From: Ferrimonas sediminicola
GTDB lineage: Bacteria; Pseudomonadota; Gammaproteobacteria; Enterobacterales; Shewanellaceae
Direction of reading: 5' to 3'
Assembly (NCBI RefSeq): GCF_005116715.1
Contig: NZ_SWCI01000004.1
Location: forward strand, 124,001-188,000
Length of the DNA stretch: 64,000 nt
Shown piece after piece: positions 45,574 through 54,378 of the stretch. A program made the position numbers and the translations under genes. Within the stretch, counting starts at the first letter, position 1. Each line of letters begins with the position of its first letter. The notes under the pieces are model-generated. The model was not told where the DNA came from. It searched no databases and saw only the letters and a program-made list of their open reading frames with translations.

Positions 45574-46791
45574 ATGCACCTGGACACCTTCCTGCTGAGT
45601 CTGCTGCTGATGCTGCTGCTGGCCAAGATCCTGGCCCAGCTGTGCTGGCATCTCGGGTTGCCTGCCGTGGTCGGGGAGCTGAGTGCCGGACTGGTGTTGG
45701 GACCCTCGCTGCTGGGCTGGGTGCAGCCCCATTTGCAGCTGCAGAACCTGGCGGAGCTGGGGGTGGTGACCCTGATGTTCGTTATCGGCTGCGAGACCTC
45801 GATCAAGCGCCTGATGCACAGCGGTCCCAGGGTATTGACGGTCGCCCTCAGCGGCGTGCTGGTGCCGGCGATGGTGATCCCCCCCATGGTGCACTGGCTG
45901 CTGCCCGCCCCGCCTCTGGAGGCGCTGTTCTTCGGGGTCGCCCTGACCGCCACCAGCATAGGCATCGCCATGCGAGTGCTTCGCCTCAATCATCAGGACA
46001 GAGGGGTGATGGGCCATACCATACTGGGCGCGGCCATCATCGACGACGTCCTCGGCGTGCTGCTTCTGGGGTTGATGTTCAGCCTGTCCAACGGCGATCT
46101 GGAACCGACGCGCCTGTTTCTGCAGCTGGTCACCATTGTGCTGTTCCTGATGCTGGCACCGGTGGCCACCCGGGTGCTGATCTACCTGCTCAAACCCCTG
46201 GCCAAGCGGGACCTGCTACCGGGCTTCCATGCCAGCACCGTGCTGCTGCTGATCTGCCTGTTTGGTTGGCTCGCCTACCTGTGCGGCACCCCGCCGCTGC
46301 TGGGTGGCTTTGCCGCCGGCCTGGGGGTATCTCGCCACTTCACCTCTCCCTGGTCCAAATGGCTGGTCAACCCCTTCTCCTTTACCCGGCAACTTGAGCA
46401 TGCCTCCGGCCCGCTGAATGACGTCCTGGCCCCACTGTTCTTCAGCTACGTCGGCCTGAGCATCGATCTGAGCCAGCATGCGCTGACGCCCGCCTTCCTG
46501 GTGGTGGCGCTGGCCCTCACCACCGCCGCGGTACTGGCCAAACTTCAGTGCGGACTGTGGATCGCTGCAAGCTGGCGCCAAAAGATGATGCTGGGCAGTG
46601 CCATGGTGCCGCGAGGCGAGGTGGGACTGGTGTTTGCGGAGATGGGGCGCCAGGTCAACCTTCTGGGAGCCGAAGGGTTTACCCTGCTGGTGCTGGTGAT
46701 CACCCTGACCACCATCGTCGGACCGGTGATGCTCAAGTGGGCCTGCAGCCCCCCAGTGGCACAGGGCCAAGGGGGGGGGAGCCCGGACTGA
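45574..46791 (+). CDS. CPA2-type monovalent cation/H+ antiporter
   Basis: 405 residues from the ATG at 45574 (GGAGACCCC upstream; the open frame extends 13 codons further). About 12 membrane helices are seen. LGLPAVVGELSAGLVLGPSLLGWVQ is the first signature of the KefB/GerN/NapA family; TATSIGIAMRVL and LGAAIIDDVLGVLLLGLM include the conserved acidic ion-binding pair (two Asp). No C-terminal TrkA domain is present, so it is not a full Kef channel. It probably exchanges Na+ or K+ for protons in the inner membrane. Confidence 0.92.
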   Translation: MHLDTFLLSLLLMLLLAKILAQLCWHLGLPAVVGELSAGLVLGPSLLGWVQPHLQLQNLAELGVVTLMFVIGCETSIKRLMHSGPRVLTVALSGVLVPAMVIPPMVHWLLPAPPLEALFFGVALTATSIGIAMRVLRLNHQDRGVMGHTILGAAIIDDVLGVLLLGLMFSLSNGDLEPTRLFLQLVTIVLFLMLAPVATRVLIYLLKPLAKRDLLPGFHASTVLLLICLFGWLAYLCGTPPLLGGFAAGLGVSRHFTSPWSKWLVNPFSFTRQLEHASGPLNDVLAPLFFSYVGLSIDLSQHALTPAFLVVALALTTAAVLAKLQCGLWIAASWRQKMMLGSAMVPRGEVGLVFAEMGRQVNLLGAEGFTLLVLVITLTTIVGPVMLKWACSPPVAQGQGGGSPD

Positions 46792-46800
46792 TGGTGCACT

Positions 46801-47037
46801 TCAGTCGCCACCCCGTCGGGTTTTGACCACTCTCTCCACCGCTTTCAAGGCATGTGCCTCACTGGCCGTCTCACCCTGAGGCACCTCCAGCGGCACCCGG
46901 TGATGCAGCCCGGTGATGTCCTCGGCCAGGTGCAGCCAGTCCGGATGCCAGTAGAGGGTGAGTTCGGAATCCACCTGCCAACGGTGGACACCACTCTCCT
47001 GCCCCTGATAATTGATGTTGCCCGGTTCCCAATCCAT
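46801..47037 (-). CDS. Small hypothetical protein
   Basis: 78 residues from the ATG at 47037, which follows GAGAGGAGAAGG at good distance; this supports a real gene although the frame is open upstream to 47229. The sequence (MDWEPGNINYQGQESGVHRWQV then ELTLYWHPDWLHLAEDITGLHH) is rich in Trp and His, with no signal peptide and no cysteine. No family recognised. It is convergent with the antiporter gene, with nine bases between stops. Confidence 0.6.
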   Translation of the reverse strand: MDWEPGNINYQGQESGVHRWQVDSELTLYWHPDWLHLAEDITGLHHRVPLEVPQGETASEAHALKAVERVVKTRRGGD

Positions 47038-47183
47038 AGACCTTCTCCTCTCATGTTGCCTTATCTCGCCCTCGGTTGATGACTGGCAAGAACCAATGAA
47101 GCTGAAATAGTCCATTCGCGGCAGGATCACAAGGTTTGGCACCGCCCAGGAGCGATGCCGATGGTCTCGGGCCCCGGCAGAGA

Positions 47184-48440
47184 TCAGGGGAAGCTGGGCA
47201 GCATCCCGGCCAACGCCAGGCTCTCGCACAGCATCACCAGCAGGCCGAAGCCCAACACCAGGTAGAGACGCAGATTGCCGCCGGCAATACGGAACCCCTC
47301 GCTGGCGCCGCGACGGCGCAGCACCAAGGCAATGGCGCAGGGCAGCACCAGCACGAAGATGCTGGCCAGCAGCGATGCGTAGCCGATGGCCACGATAAAG
47401 CCGTCGGGGATGACCACACCGAGGATCAGCGGCGGCAGGAAGGTCACCGCCCCGGCGATGGCGGTGTCCCTGAGACCGTCACCCAGCCTCAGCTGATCCT
47501 TGATGAAGTCCAGCAGCCCCAGGGCCACCCCCAGGAAGGAGCTGGCCAGGGCAAACTTGGCAAAGAAGCTCAGCAGGGTGTCGATAAACTGCCCATCCAC
47601 GGCACCGCCCACGGCACCGACCAGGGCACTGACATTGCCGCCGGACGCCACCACCTGGGCGAAATCGGTGCGGGACACCGTGCCCAGGATGGCAAACTGC
47701 CACAGGGCGTAGATAGCCAGCGCCAACAGGCTGCCGCCGAGAATCGCCTGACGGGATTTGCCGATGTCCATGCCATAGTGCTTAACGATACTGGGAACGG
47801 TGCTGTGGTAGCCGAAGCTCAGCGCCAGCACCGGAATGCCCATCCACACATAGGGCAGGGTCTCACCCATCCCCACCTCGGGGAACAGGTTGGATGTGGT
47901 CACCTCGGCAGAGAGCAGGCCGGTGGAGGTGATGAAGGTGATCACCATGGCGCCGATCATGATGGTGCTCACCCGATCCACCGCACGGGAGCCGAGCAGC
48001 ACTATGCCGCCAAGCACCACACCAAACAACAGGCCCGCCTGCCAGTTGGCCAGGCTCAGGCCGAAACCGGATTTCAGGCTGGACGCCAGGACCGAGGAGC
48101 CCCCGGAGATGTAGGCATAGCAGAGAATGTAGCTGACGAAACCGACGGTACACAAGGCCACCAGCGCCCCGGTGCGCCCCAGGGTATCCCTGGCCATGGT
48201 GGCGTAACTGGCGCCCGGATGGTAGTTCAGGTTGGCCTCGGCCAGGTACATGGCGGAGCTGTAGCAGCAGTAGCAGCAGAGGGCGAGGATGAGGGTCGAC
48301 CACCCAAACCACATGCCGGCGCTCATCACCGGCAGTGACAGCATGCCGGCGCCGATGGCGGTGCCGGCAATGATCATCGCCCCACCCAGAATGCCTGGTG
48401 AGGCCTGTTTTGCTGATGTCTCCAATACTACTTCTGACAT
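47184..48440 (-). CDS. Aromatic amino acid permease (TyrP/Mtr, HAAAP family)
   Basis: 418 residues, 11 membrane helices. LGGAMIIAGTAIGAGMLSLPVMSAGMWFG is the HAAAP signature; SFGYHSTVPSIVKHYGMD and ASSFLGVALGLLDFIKD are also typical. It imports tryptophan or tyrosine by proton symport; the two cannot be separated from sequence alone. It follows trpR by 21 bp on the same strand, and this context favours tryptophan uptake (Mtr-like) under tryptophan-responsive control. GGAGAG precedes the ATG. Confidence 0.92.
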   Translation of the reverse strand: MSEVVLETSAKQASPGILGGAMIIAGTAIGAGMLSLPVMSAGMWFGWSTLILALCCYCCYSSAMYLAEANLNYHPGASYATMARDTLGRTGALVALCTVGFVSYILCYAYISGGSSVLASSLKSGFGLSLANWQAGLLFGVVLGGIVLLGSRAVDRVSTIMIGAMVITFITSTGLLSAEVTTSNLFPEVGMGETLPYVWMGIPVLALSFGYHSTVPSIVKHYGMDIGKSRQAILGGSLLALAIYALWQFAILGTVSRTDFAQVVASGGNVSALVGAVGGAVDGQFIDTLLSFFAKFALASSFLGVALGLLDFIKDQLRLGDGLRDTAIAGAVTFLPPLILGVVIPDGFIVAIGYASLLASIFVLVLPCAIALVLRRRGASEGFRIAGGNLRLYLVLGFGLLVMLCESLALAGMLPSFP

Positions 48441-48461
48441 CGATCTCTCCGTTTCAACTCG

Positions 48462-48749
48462 TTAACTGGGTCCCAGCAACAGCTGCTGCATCAGGGCGCG
48501 CTGGGGTTCGGGCAGATGTTTTAATGTGTTTGAGCAGCGAGTGATGGTGGCAATGCTGACATTCAGGCTCGACGCGATCTGCCTCTGGGTCATCTGGCCC
48601 TGGAGCAGCGCCCGGAACACCGCCAGGCGGGCGCCGAAAGCCTCCCGTTCATCCGGGGTCAACAGCAGGGAAAACAGCGACTCCAGTGACGCCTTACCAT
48701 TCAGTTCAGCGATGAGGTCTACCGCCCCATCCCAATACTCAGATTCCAT
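48462..48749 (-). CDS. trpR: Trp operon repressor
   Basis: 95 residues from the ATG at 48749, preceded by GTGGAG ten bases upstream. The frame is open to an ATG at 48782, but that region carries a palindrome that looks like an operator, so the shorter start is preferred. YWDGAVDLI, then LLLTPDEREAFGARLAV, and the helix-turn-helix MTQRQIASSLNVSIATITRCSNTLK match TrpR. The repressor binds tryptophan and controls trp, aromatic and transport genes. It is co-transcribed with the aromatic permease, which differs from E. coli. Confidence 0.93.
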   Translation of the reverse strand: MESEYWDGAVDLIAELNGKASLESLFSLLLTPDEREAFGARLAVFRALLQGQMTQRQIASSLNVSIATITRCSNTLKHLPEPQRALMQQLLLGPS

Positions 48750-48767
48750 ATCGTCTTGACTCCACAT

Positions 48768-48785
48768 GTAATGCCGTAGCATTAC
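48768..48785. promoter_or_regulatory. Candidate TrpR operator of the trpR-permease operon
   Basis: GTAATGC-CGTA-GCATTAC is a perfect 7-bp inverted repeat of 18 bp total, the same length as the E. coli trp operator and with the same GTA...TAC ends. On the minus strand it overlaps a possible TGTAAT -10 that has TGGTCT 17 bp upstream. Confidence 0.5.
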
Positions 48786-48854
48786 ACCGTTACAGCAGTA
48801 CGAAGACCAGCACTATTTTCCCGACTGAGAGATCGAGCCATTTTCAGAAACATT

Positions 48855-48878
48855 TGTGAGCTTGGTCACGGATACAAT
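48855..48878 (+). promoter_or_regulatory. CRP-like site and -10 upstream of cytochrome c'
   Basis: TGTGA-GCTTGG-TCACG (48855-48870) matches the CRP consensus TGTGA-N6-TCACA at all but one core base. TACAAT (48873-48878) immediately follows. The close spacing is unusual for activation and would fit repression or another start site. Confidence 0.5.
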
Positions 48879-48927
48879 TACAGGTTACTATTCACATCAG
48901 TAAAACAACCATAGGGAATAGGTAACA

Positions 48928-49383
48928 ATGACAAGAAGTTCTATGCTGCTGGCGGCTCTGCTGACCGCGACAGGGTCCGTCGCTGCCGAGGGCGCCTTCA
49001 ACAGCGCCGACGACGCCATCCAGTACCGTCAACACGCCTTTCAGCTGATTAAGGAAAACTTCGGCGACATGCACGCCATGCTCAAGGGCAAGAAAGCGAT
49101 GGACAGCGACGCCTTCCAGCGCCGTGCCAAACACCTGGCACTGCTGGCCAACATCCCCTTTGAGGCGTTCAAGGTGGCCGGCTCCAACCAGGGAGACACC
49201 GAAGCGCTGGCCTCGGTCTGGAGCGACAACGCCAAGTTCAACCGCATCGCCAAGGAGTTCCAGCAAGCCTCCAGCGAACTGGCCAGGGTGTCAGCCGGCG
49301 GCGATGTCGACGCCATCGGGCAGGCGTTTGGCACCACCGGCAAGAGCTGCAAAGGCTGCCATGATCAGTTCAAGCGAGACTGA
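48928..49383 (+). CDS. Cytochrome c'
   Basis: 151 residues. The signal peptide is 1-20 (ending SVAA). The mature domain is a four-helix bundle, with the heme motif CKGCH near the C-terminus (KSCKGCHDQFKRD), as in class II cytochromes c. QYRQHAFQLIKENFGDMHAMLKG is the first family helix. Cytochrome c' binds NO and CO in the periplasm and is thought to protect against nitrosative stress. A CRP-like site precedes it. It is convergent with the cytochrome b561 gene, a common partner for periplasmic cytochromes. Confidence 0.94.
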   Translation: MTRSSMLLAALLTATGSVAAEGAFNSADDAIQYRQHAFQLIKENFGDMHAMLKGKKAMDSDAFQRRAKHLALLANIPFEAFKVAGSNQGDTEALASVWSDNAKFNRIAKEFQQASSELARVSAGGDVDAIGQAFGTTGKSCKGCHDQFKRD

Positions 49384-49395
49384 TCGGTCGCGACC

Positions 49396-49424
49396 AAAAA
49401 AGGGCTGCCAAAGCAGCCTTTTTT
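49396..49424. terminator. Terminator between cytochrome c' and b561
   Basis: AAAAAAGGGCTGC-CAAA-GCAGCC-TTTTTT; poly-T is present on both strands. Confidence 0.9.
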
Positions 49425-49433
49425 CTGTCCGAG

Positions 49434-50078
49434 TTACCACAGTGGCAGGATCAGCCCGAACAGCACCAGGCTGGAGGTGAGGGTCAGCGGCAGCATCCAC
49501 CTCACCGGCGCCTTGGCATTGCAGCGGCGCCCCTCGGCGGTAAATCCGTAGCCGGTCACCATCGCTTCCACCAGGTTGACCCCGTTCAGGCGGTAGAACA
49601 GGATCGCCGTCAGGTGAAGTGCGATGCTGGCCAGGATCAGGTTGAAGATCTGGTGATGCAGCGAGGTCAGGATGGAAGCGACCTGGCCGCTGACGTAACC
49701 GGAGAGGGGGCCTTCGGTGAGGATATCATCGGTGGCGAACAGCCCGGTGACCACCTGGGCCATCAGCAACAGCAGCATCACCACCACCATGTAGCCCCCG
49801 GCCGGGTTGTGACCAAAGTAGGGGCGTTTATGGTGTCGCCAGTGGACCAGATAGTGGATCACGGCGCCAGGGCGGCGCAGGAAGTGATCGAAGCGGGCGG
49901 TGGTGGTGCCAATGAAGCCCCACAACAACCGCATCAACAGCAGCGTCATCATCAGGTAGGCACAGGTCATGTGCCACTCCATCAGTCCGGTCTCGGCGGT
50001 GTACCAGCATAAGGGCAGCAGCAAAACCGTCCCCCAGTGAAACAGTCGGACCATCCCGTCCCAGATCTTCACCTTCAC
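49434..50078 (-). CDS. Cytochrome b561 (bacterial type)
   Basis: 214 residues with a GTG start at 50078 supported by AAGGAG seven bases upstream. Four membrane helices carry the heme-ligand histidines: WDGMVRLFHWGTVLLLP, MEWHMTCAYLMM, LTSLHHQIFNLIL and ALHLTAILFYRL. Such diheme cytochromes shuttle electrons between quinol and periplasmic carriers. The facing gene encodes cytochrome c', so it may be the electron donor or acceptor for that protein; this is inferred from position. Confidence 0.9.
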   Translation of the reverse strand: MKVKIWDGMVRLFHWGTVLLLPLCWYTAETGLMEWHMTCAYLMMTLLLMRLLWGFIGTTTARFDHFLRRPGAVIHYLVHWRHHKRPYFGHNPAGGYMVVVMLLLLMAQVVTGLFATDDILTEGPLSGYVSGQVASILTSLHHQIFNLILASIALHLTAILFYRLNGVNLVEAMVTGYGFTAEGRRCNAKAPVRWMLPLTLTSSLVLFGLILPLW

Positions 50079-50237
50079 CTTGCACTCCTTGGATTCTGGT
50101 CTGGGCCAGGCGTCTCCAAGGCGGTTACTTACCGTACAAACCGCGACACTCCCTCGCCCTAAATCCCACCCATAATGCGACGGATTTGATTATCCCACAA
50201 GCGGAAATCTGTGTTTTTTTAACCTCTGCTGAACCGT

Positions 50238-50266
50238 TTGTGCATCTTTCCGACATTCGATAAAAA
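50238..50266 (+). promoter_or_regulatory. Candidate promoter of the raiA-type gene
   Basis: TTGTGC (50238-50243), 17-bp spacer, TAAAAA (50261-50266), leaving a leader of about 80 nt before the ATG. Confidence 0.3.
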
Positions 50267-50351
50267 GGTGACCCAAATCACTTTACCCGCAAGCGAAAGT
50301 GGGAGTAGTCTGAAGTTGAGCCTGAATTTGGGTCAACAGAAGGGGAACTCT

Positions 50352-50696
50352 ATGAGAATTGAAATCACCAGCAAACACCTCGCCGTAACCGACCCCATCC
50401 GTGAGCGCATCGAAAGCCGCTTTGAAAAACTGGACCGACACGACGTCGACCTGATCAGCCCCCATGTGATCATCACCCAGGAGGGCAACGACTTTCAGAT
50501 AGAAGCCTCCATGAGCGTACCGAGCGGCAAACTGTTTGCTAAAGCTTCTCATGAGAACCTGTACAACGCCATCAACCAGATGGGTCAGAAACTGGAGCGT
50601 CAGCTGAACCGCCACGCCCACAAGGACCAGGCCAAGCGCCACGTCAAGCCCGCCGCCGCCGAGGTGGCGATGGAAGCGGAGGAGAGTGCGGCCTGA
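50352..50696 (+). CDS. raiA: Ribosome hibernation/stability factor (RaiA/HPF family)
   Basis: 114 residues from the ATG at 50352 (AGGGGAACTCT upstream; the frame extends back to 50238 without a site). MRIEITSKHLAVTDPIRERIESRFEKLDRH is the family start, and NLYNAINQMGQKLERQLNRHAHK follows. The length and Ala/Glu-rich tail resemble E. coli RaiA (YfiA, 113 residues) rather than short HPF. It binds the small ribosomal subunit and inactivates 70S ribosomes in stationary phase or cold. It precedes pheL-pheA, as in E. coli. Confidence 0.93.
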   Translation: MRIEITSKHLAVTDPIRERIESRFEKLDRHDVDLISPHVIITQEGNDFQIEASMSVPSGKLFAKASHENLYNAINQMGQKLERQLNRHAHKDQAKRHVKPAAAEVAMEAEESAA

Positions 50697-50723
50697 TACC
50701 CCACTGAACACCTGACCAGGAGC

Positions 50724-50746
50724 GCGCCGGCAATCGCCGGCGCTTT
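50724..50746 (+). terminator. Terminator of the raiA-type gene
   Basis: GCGCCGGC-AATC-GCCGGCGC followed by TTTGCG, 28 bp after the stop; T tract short. Confidence 0.65.
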
Positions 50747-50752
50747 GCGTTG

Positions 50753-50782
50753 TTGACAAAAGCAACAGCGAACCGCTAGTGT
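50753..50782 (+). promoter_or_regulatory. pheL-pheA promoter
   Basis: Perfect TTGACA (50753-50758), 18-bp spacer, TAGTGT (50777-50782), just upstream of the leader peptide start at 50789. Confidence 0.65.
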
Positions 50783-50788
50783 AACCCC

Positions 50789-50845
50789 ATGCTAAAAATT
50801 CAGAATCACGGCTTTTTTATTTTCTTTTTTGCACCACCCAGATAG
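50789..50845 (+). CDS. pheL: pheA leader peptide
   Basis: 18 codons, from ATG 50789 to TAG 50843-50845. The peptide MLKIQNHGFFIFFFAPPR has five phenylalanines in six residues, the expected phenylalanyl-tRNA sensor. It lies between a TTGACA promoter and a terminator hairpin 44 bp downstream, then pheA. The sense of control is the classical one: stalling at the Phe codons relieves attenuation. With the TSS only a few bases upstream (about 50788), the leader peptide would be nearly leaderless. Confidence 0.9.
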   Translation: MLKIQNHGFFIFFFAPPR

Positions 50846-50888
50846 GGAGGCGACACGCGGGTGCCAAAACGAAAATCGAAGACCCTGC

Positions 50889-50914
50889 AAGCCTCCCTCC
50901 CGGGAGGCTTTTTT
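50889..50914 (+). terminator. pheA attenuator
   Basis: AAGCCTCCC-TCCC-GGGAGGCTT followed by TTTT, 41 bp before pheA. Confidence 0.9.
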
Positions 50915-50955
50915 GTATCGGCGGGCCAGGCCCTCATCGCAGCAACGAGGATAAG

Positions 50956-52101
50956 ATGGATTTAAACAAGATAAGAACCGACATCAACCAGGTGGACAGT
51001 GACCTGCTGGCCCTGCTGGCCAGGCGCCGTCAGCTGACGCTGAACGTTGCCCGCAGCAAGGAGATCGACCTCAAGCCGGTGCGGGATCAGGAGCGGGAAC
51101 AACAGTTACTGGAGAAGCTGGTGGCCCTGGGCAAGGAGCAGGGGTTGGATGCCCAGTACGTGGTGAGACTGTTCCAGACCATCATCGAGGACTCGGTACT
51201 GCGGCAACAGGCCTGGCTGCAGGGACGGCAGAACACCAGCCAGGACCTGGTGCGGGTCGCCTACCTGGGGGCGCGGGGCTCCTACAGCCACATCGCCGCC
51301 CAGGGCTATTTTGCCCGCCGGGACAAGTCGATCGTCGAACTGGGCTGCCCCGACTTCCATGAAGTGGTCCAGGCGGTAGAACAGGGCAACGCCGACTACG
51401 GCATCCTGCCCATCGAAAACACCTCATCCGGCTCCATCAACGAGGTCTATGACCTGCTGCAGCAGACCCATCTGCAGATCGTCGGCGAGACCACCGAAAC
51501 CATCGGCCACTGCCTGCTGACCCTCCCGGGCGCCGATCTGGAGGCCATCGACACCATCTATGCCCATCCCCAGGTGATCTCTCAGTGCAGCAACCACCTG
51601 CGCGGCTACTCCGGGGTCAAGCTGGAGTATTGCGCCAGCTCCGCCCACGCCATGGCCCAGGTGGCCAACAGCCAGGACCCCACCAAGGCGGCCATCGCCA
51701 GCAAGGCGGGGGGGGATCTCTACGGCCTGGAGGTACGCCGAGCCAAGCTGGCCAACCAGGCGGAGAACGAGAGCCGCTTCATCCTGGTGGCCCGCAAGGC
51801 CAAGGAGGTGCCGGTGCAGGTGCCGGCCAAAACCACGCTGATCATGGCCACCGGTCAGAGGGCGGGCGCCCTGGTGGACGCGCTGCTGGTGCTGAAGAAC
51901 AACGGCCTGATCATGAGCAAGCTCACCAGCCGCCCCATTCCGGGCAACCCGTGGGAGGAGATGTTCTACCTGGATGTGGAGGCCAACCTGAGCAGTGAGG
52001 CGATGCAACAGGCCCTGTCGGAGCTGGTGCCCATCACCCGTTTCGTCAAGGTACTGGGCTGTTACCAGAGCGAACGGATTCTGCCGACGGAGCTGGAGTA
52101 A
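50956..52101 (+). CDS. pheA: Bifunctional chorismate mutase/prephenate dehydratase (P-protein)
   Basis: 381 residues: chorismate mutase (AroQ, 1-90; MDLNKIRTDINQVDSDLLALLARR), prephenate dehydratase (about 100-280; VAYLGARGSYSHIAA, IENTSSGSINEVYDLL, NESRFIL), and C-terminal ACT domain (GALVDALLVLKNNGLIMSKLTSRPI) for phenylalanine feedback. It makes phenylpyruvate from chorismate. AACGAGGATAAG precedes the ATG. Transcription is attenuated through pheL. It is convergent with tyrA, as in E. coli. Confidence 0.98.
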   Translation: MDLNKIRTDINQVDSDLLALLARRRQLTLNVARSKEIDLKPVRDQEREQQLLEKLVALGKEQGLDAQYVVRLFQTIIEDSVLRQQAWLQGRQNTSQDLVRVAYLGARGSYSHIAAQGYFARRDKSIVELGCPDFHEVVQAVEQGNADYGILPIENTSSGSINEVYDLLQQTHLQIVGETTETIGHCLLTLPGADLEAIDTIYAHPQVISQCSNHLRGYSGVKLEYCASSAHAMAQVANSQDPTKAAIASKAGGDLYGLEVRRAKLANQAENESRFILVARKAKEVPVQVPAKTTLIMATGQRAGALVDALLVLKNNGLIMSKLTSRPIPGNPWEEMFYLDVEANLSSEAMQQALSELVPITRFVKVLGCYQSERILPTELE

Positions 52102-52116
52102 GCCGCGAACGACACC

Positions 52117-52142
52117 CAAAAAGGGGCCTGACGGCCCCTTTC
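52117..52142. terminator. Bidirectional terminator between pheA and tyrA
   Basis: AAGGGGCC-TGAC-GGCCCCTT followed by TCTG; on the minus strand the same stem is followed by TTTTT. Confidence 0.88.
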
Positions 52143-52162
52143 TGTTATCCCGCCCAAACCGT

Positions 52163-53302
52163 CTAGGACTCGCAGCGATTGTCGTTGGCACTGAGCAGCA
52201 TGTTGCCGCTCTCGCTCTGGAACTGCTGGGCGAAATCACCGAACCACTGGGCGATCTCGTCGAACTGGGCCTCGAACTCCGCCTTGTCGCCCCGCTCCAG
52301 CAGCTTCAGGGACTCCTGATAGCGCTCCAGGTAGTGGCGCGCCCGCGCCAGGGTGTCGGGCTGGGAGAAGATGATGTCGCCGTAAAGCCGGGCATCCTGG
52401 GCGAACAGGCGCCCCACCATCGCCAGCTCCAGCCGGTAGATGGGGGAACTGAACTGCAGCAGCTGATCCAGATCCGCCCGCTCCCGGCGCAGATGGGCGC
52501 CATAGACGAAGGCGGTAAAGTGGCGCATCGCCTGCACCAGCTGCATCGCCTGGTCATGCTCAGCGGCCGACGCCTCGTGCAGACGGGCGCCCCAGATGCG
52601 GATCTGCTCCAGCAGCCAGGCGTACTTCCGCTCTTCACGGCCGTGACACACCACCACCACCTGCTTGGCCAGGCTGGCCAGATCCGGGCCGAACATCGGG
52701 TGCAGCCCCACCACCGGCCCCGGGTGCCTGGCCAGCATCGCCGCCAGCGGCGCCTGCTTGATGCTGGTGAGATCCAGCAGTACGCAGTCGTCGGGCAGGG
52801 TCGGCAGTCGCTCGATCACCTGGGTGGTGTCGTGAATCGGCACCGACACCACCACCACCCCGGCGCCGCTGAAGATCGCCTCGGCATTGGGCCAGTCCTG
52901 CTTATCGAGGATCCGCACTTCGTAGCCGGAGAGACGGAACAGCTGACTGAACAGGGTACCGAGCTTACCGGCGCCGCCGACGATCACCACCGGCCCCACA
53001 TCCGGATTGATGCACTTGAAGCCCACGTCGTTCTCACTGGCGTAGGATTCGCGCATGATCCGGCGCAGCAGATCCTCGATCAGCTGCGGCGGCACCCCCA
53101 TCAGGGTGGCCTCGTCACGACGCTTCATCAGCATCGCCGCCTCCCGCTTGGGGGCATAGATGGGCAGCCCCTGTTCATGCTTGATCACCCCCACCTCGGA
53201 CACCAGGTCCAGGCGGCGGCGCAGCAGGCTGAGCAGCTCCTTGTCCACCTCATCGATGCGGTCCCGTAACCGCTCCAGCTCGATACTGCTTCTCTCGGCC
53301 AT
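52163..53302 (-). CDS. tyrA: Bifunctional chorismate mutase/prephenate dehydrogenase (T-protein)
   Basis: 379 residues from the ATG at 53302, overlapping the aroF stop (TGATG) and preceded by GGAGGTGTGTG; an in-frame GTG one codon upstream is possible. AroQ mutase domain ([23 protein letters not shown]) is followed by the NAD-binding [19 protein letters not shown] and dehydrogenase core ([25 protein letters not shown]). It makes 4-hydroxyphenylpyruvate for tyrosine. It is co-transcribed with aroF. Confidence 0.98.
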   Translation of the reverse strand: MAERSSIELERLRDRIDEVDKELLSLLRRRLDLVSEVGVIKHEQGLPIYAPKREAAMLMKRRDEATLMGVPPQLIEDLLRRIMRESYASENDVGFKCINPDVGPVVIVGGAGKLGTLFSQLFRLSGYEVRILDKQDWPNAEAIFSGAGVVVVSVPIHDTTQVIERLPTLPDDCVLLDLTSIKQAPLAAMLARHPGPVVGLHPMFGPDLASLAKQVVVVCHGREERKYAWLLEQIRIWGARLHEASAAEHDQAMQLVQAMRHFTAFVYGAHLRRERADLDQLLQFSSPIYRLELAMVGRLFAQDARLYGDIIFSQPDTLARARHYLERYQESLKLLERGDKAEFEAQFDEIAQWFGDFAQQFQSESGNMLLSANDNRCES

Positions 53303-54378
53303 CACACACCTCCGAATCGGGTTGGCAGGACGGGAGCCAGCTCCTCTGCACCCTGGCGCAGCAGGCTGGCGGTGGTCACCCAGTCGATGCAGGCATCGGT
53401 GATGGAGACGCCATAGGCCATCTCCTCCCGGGGCAGATCCGAAGACTGGCTGCCCTCATTGAGGTGACTCTCCAGCATGATGCCGATGATGGAGGTGTTG
53501 CCCTCGATGATCTGGTTGAACACGTTGCGGGCCACCAGCGGCTGACGGCGGTGGTCCTTGGAGGAGTTGCCGTGACTGCAGTCGACGATCAGTCGAGAGT
53601 TCAGCCCCGCCTCGTGCAGCTGGCGGGTGCACATCTCAACATTGACCGAATCGTAGTTGGGCTGGGCGCCGCCCCGGAGGATCACATGACCATCCGGATT
53701 GCCCTGGGTCTGCAGCAGGGCCACCTGCCCCGCCTGGTTGATCCCCATGAAACGGTGGCCGCTGGCGGCGGACTTGAGGGCGTTCATCGCCACATCCAGC
53801 TTGCCGTCAGTGCCGTTCTTGAAGCCCACCGGCATGGAGAGACCGGAGGCCATCTCCCTGTGAGTCTGGGATTCGGTGGTGCGGGCGCCGATGGCGGACC
53901 ATGAGAACAGCTCCGCCAGGTACTGCGGGCTGATGGGATCCAGGGCCTCGGTGGCCACCGGCAGTTCCAGCTCCGCCAGCCAGATCAACAGCTCTCTGGC
54001 GGTGCGCAGCCCCTTGGCCACGTCGAAGGAGTTGTCCATGTCCGGATCGTTGATCAGCCCCTTCCAGCCGACGGTGGTACGGGGCTTCTCGAAGTAGACC
54101 CGCATCAGGATCAGCATCTGATCCTTGAGCTCCTCCTGCAGCCCCTTCAGCTTCAGGGCATACTCCTTGGCCGCCTCCACATCGTGGATGGAACAGGGAC
54201 CGGTGACCACCAGCAAGCGGTTGTCACGCTTGTGGACGATGTCGGCGACCTGGGCGCGGGCGCCGTTGATATATCGATAGGCATGCTCGGAGAGGGGCAG
54301 CGCCTGCTTCAGCTGCTCCGGGGTAATCAGGACCTGTTCAGATTGAATGTGGATGTTGTTAATACTGTCCTTTTGCAT
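53302..54378 (-). CDS. aroF: DAHP synthase (type I, AroF-like, probably Tyr-sensitive)
   Basis: 358 residues. [50 protein letters not shown] and [16 protein letters not shown] are diagnostic of class I alpha DAHP synthase, the first shikimate-pathway enzyme. Pairing with tyrA and overlap by one base point to the tyrosine-regulated isozyme AroF. GGAGATGCAGAA before the ATG is the binding site. No convincing TyrR box was found upstream; the 160-bp gap to the rplS terminator holds no other feature. Confidence 0.96.
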   Translation of the reverse strand: MQKDSINNIHIQSEQVLITPEQLKQALPLSEHAYRYINGARAQVADIVHKRDNRLLVVTGPCSIHDVEAAKEYALKLKGLQEELKDQMLILMRVYFEKPRTTVGWKGLINDPDMDNSFDVAKGLRTARELLIWLAELELPVATEALDPISPQYLAELFSWSAIGARTTESQTHREMASGLSMPVGFKNGTDGKLDVAMNALKSAASGHRFMGINQAGQVALLQTQGNPDGHVILRGGAQPNYDSVNVEMCTRQLHEAGLNSRLIVDCSHGNSSKDHRRQPLVARNVFNQIIEGNTSIIGIMLESHLNEGSQSSDLPREEMAYGVSITDACIDWVTTASLLRQGAEELAPVLPTRFGGV

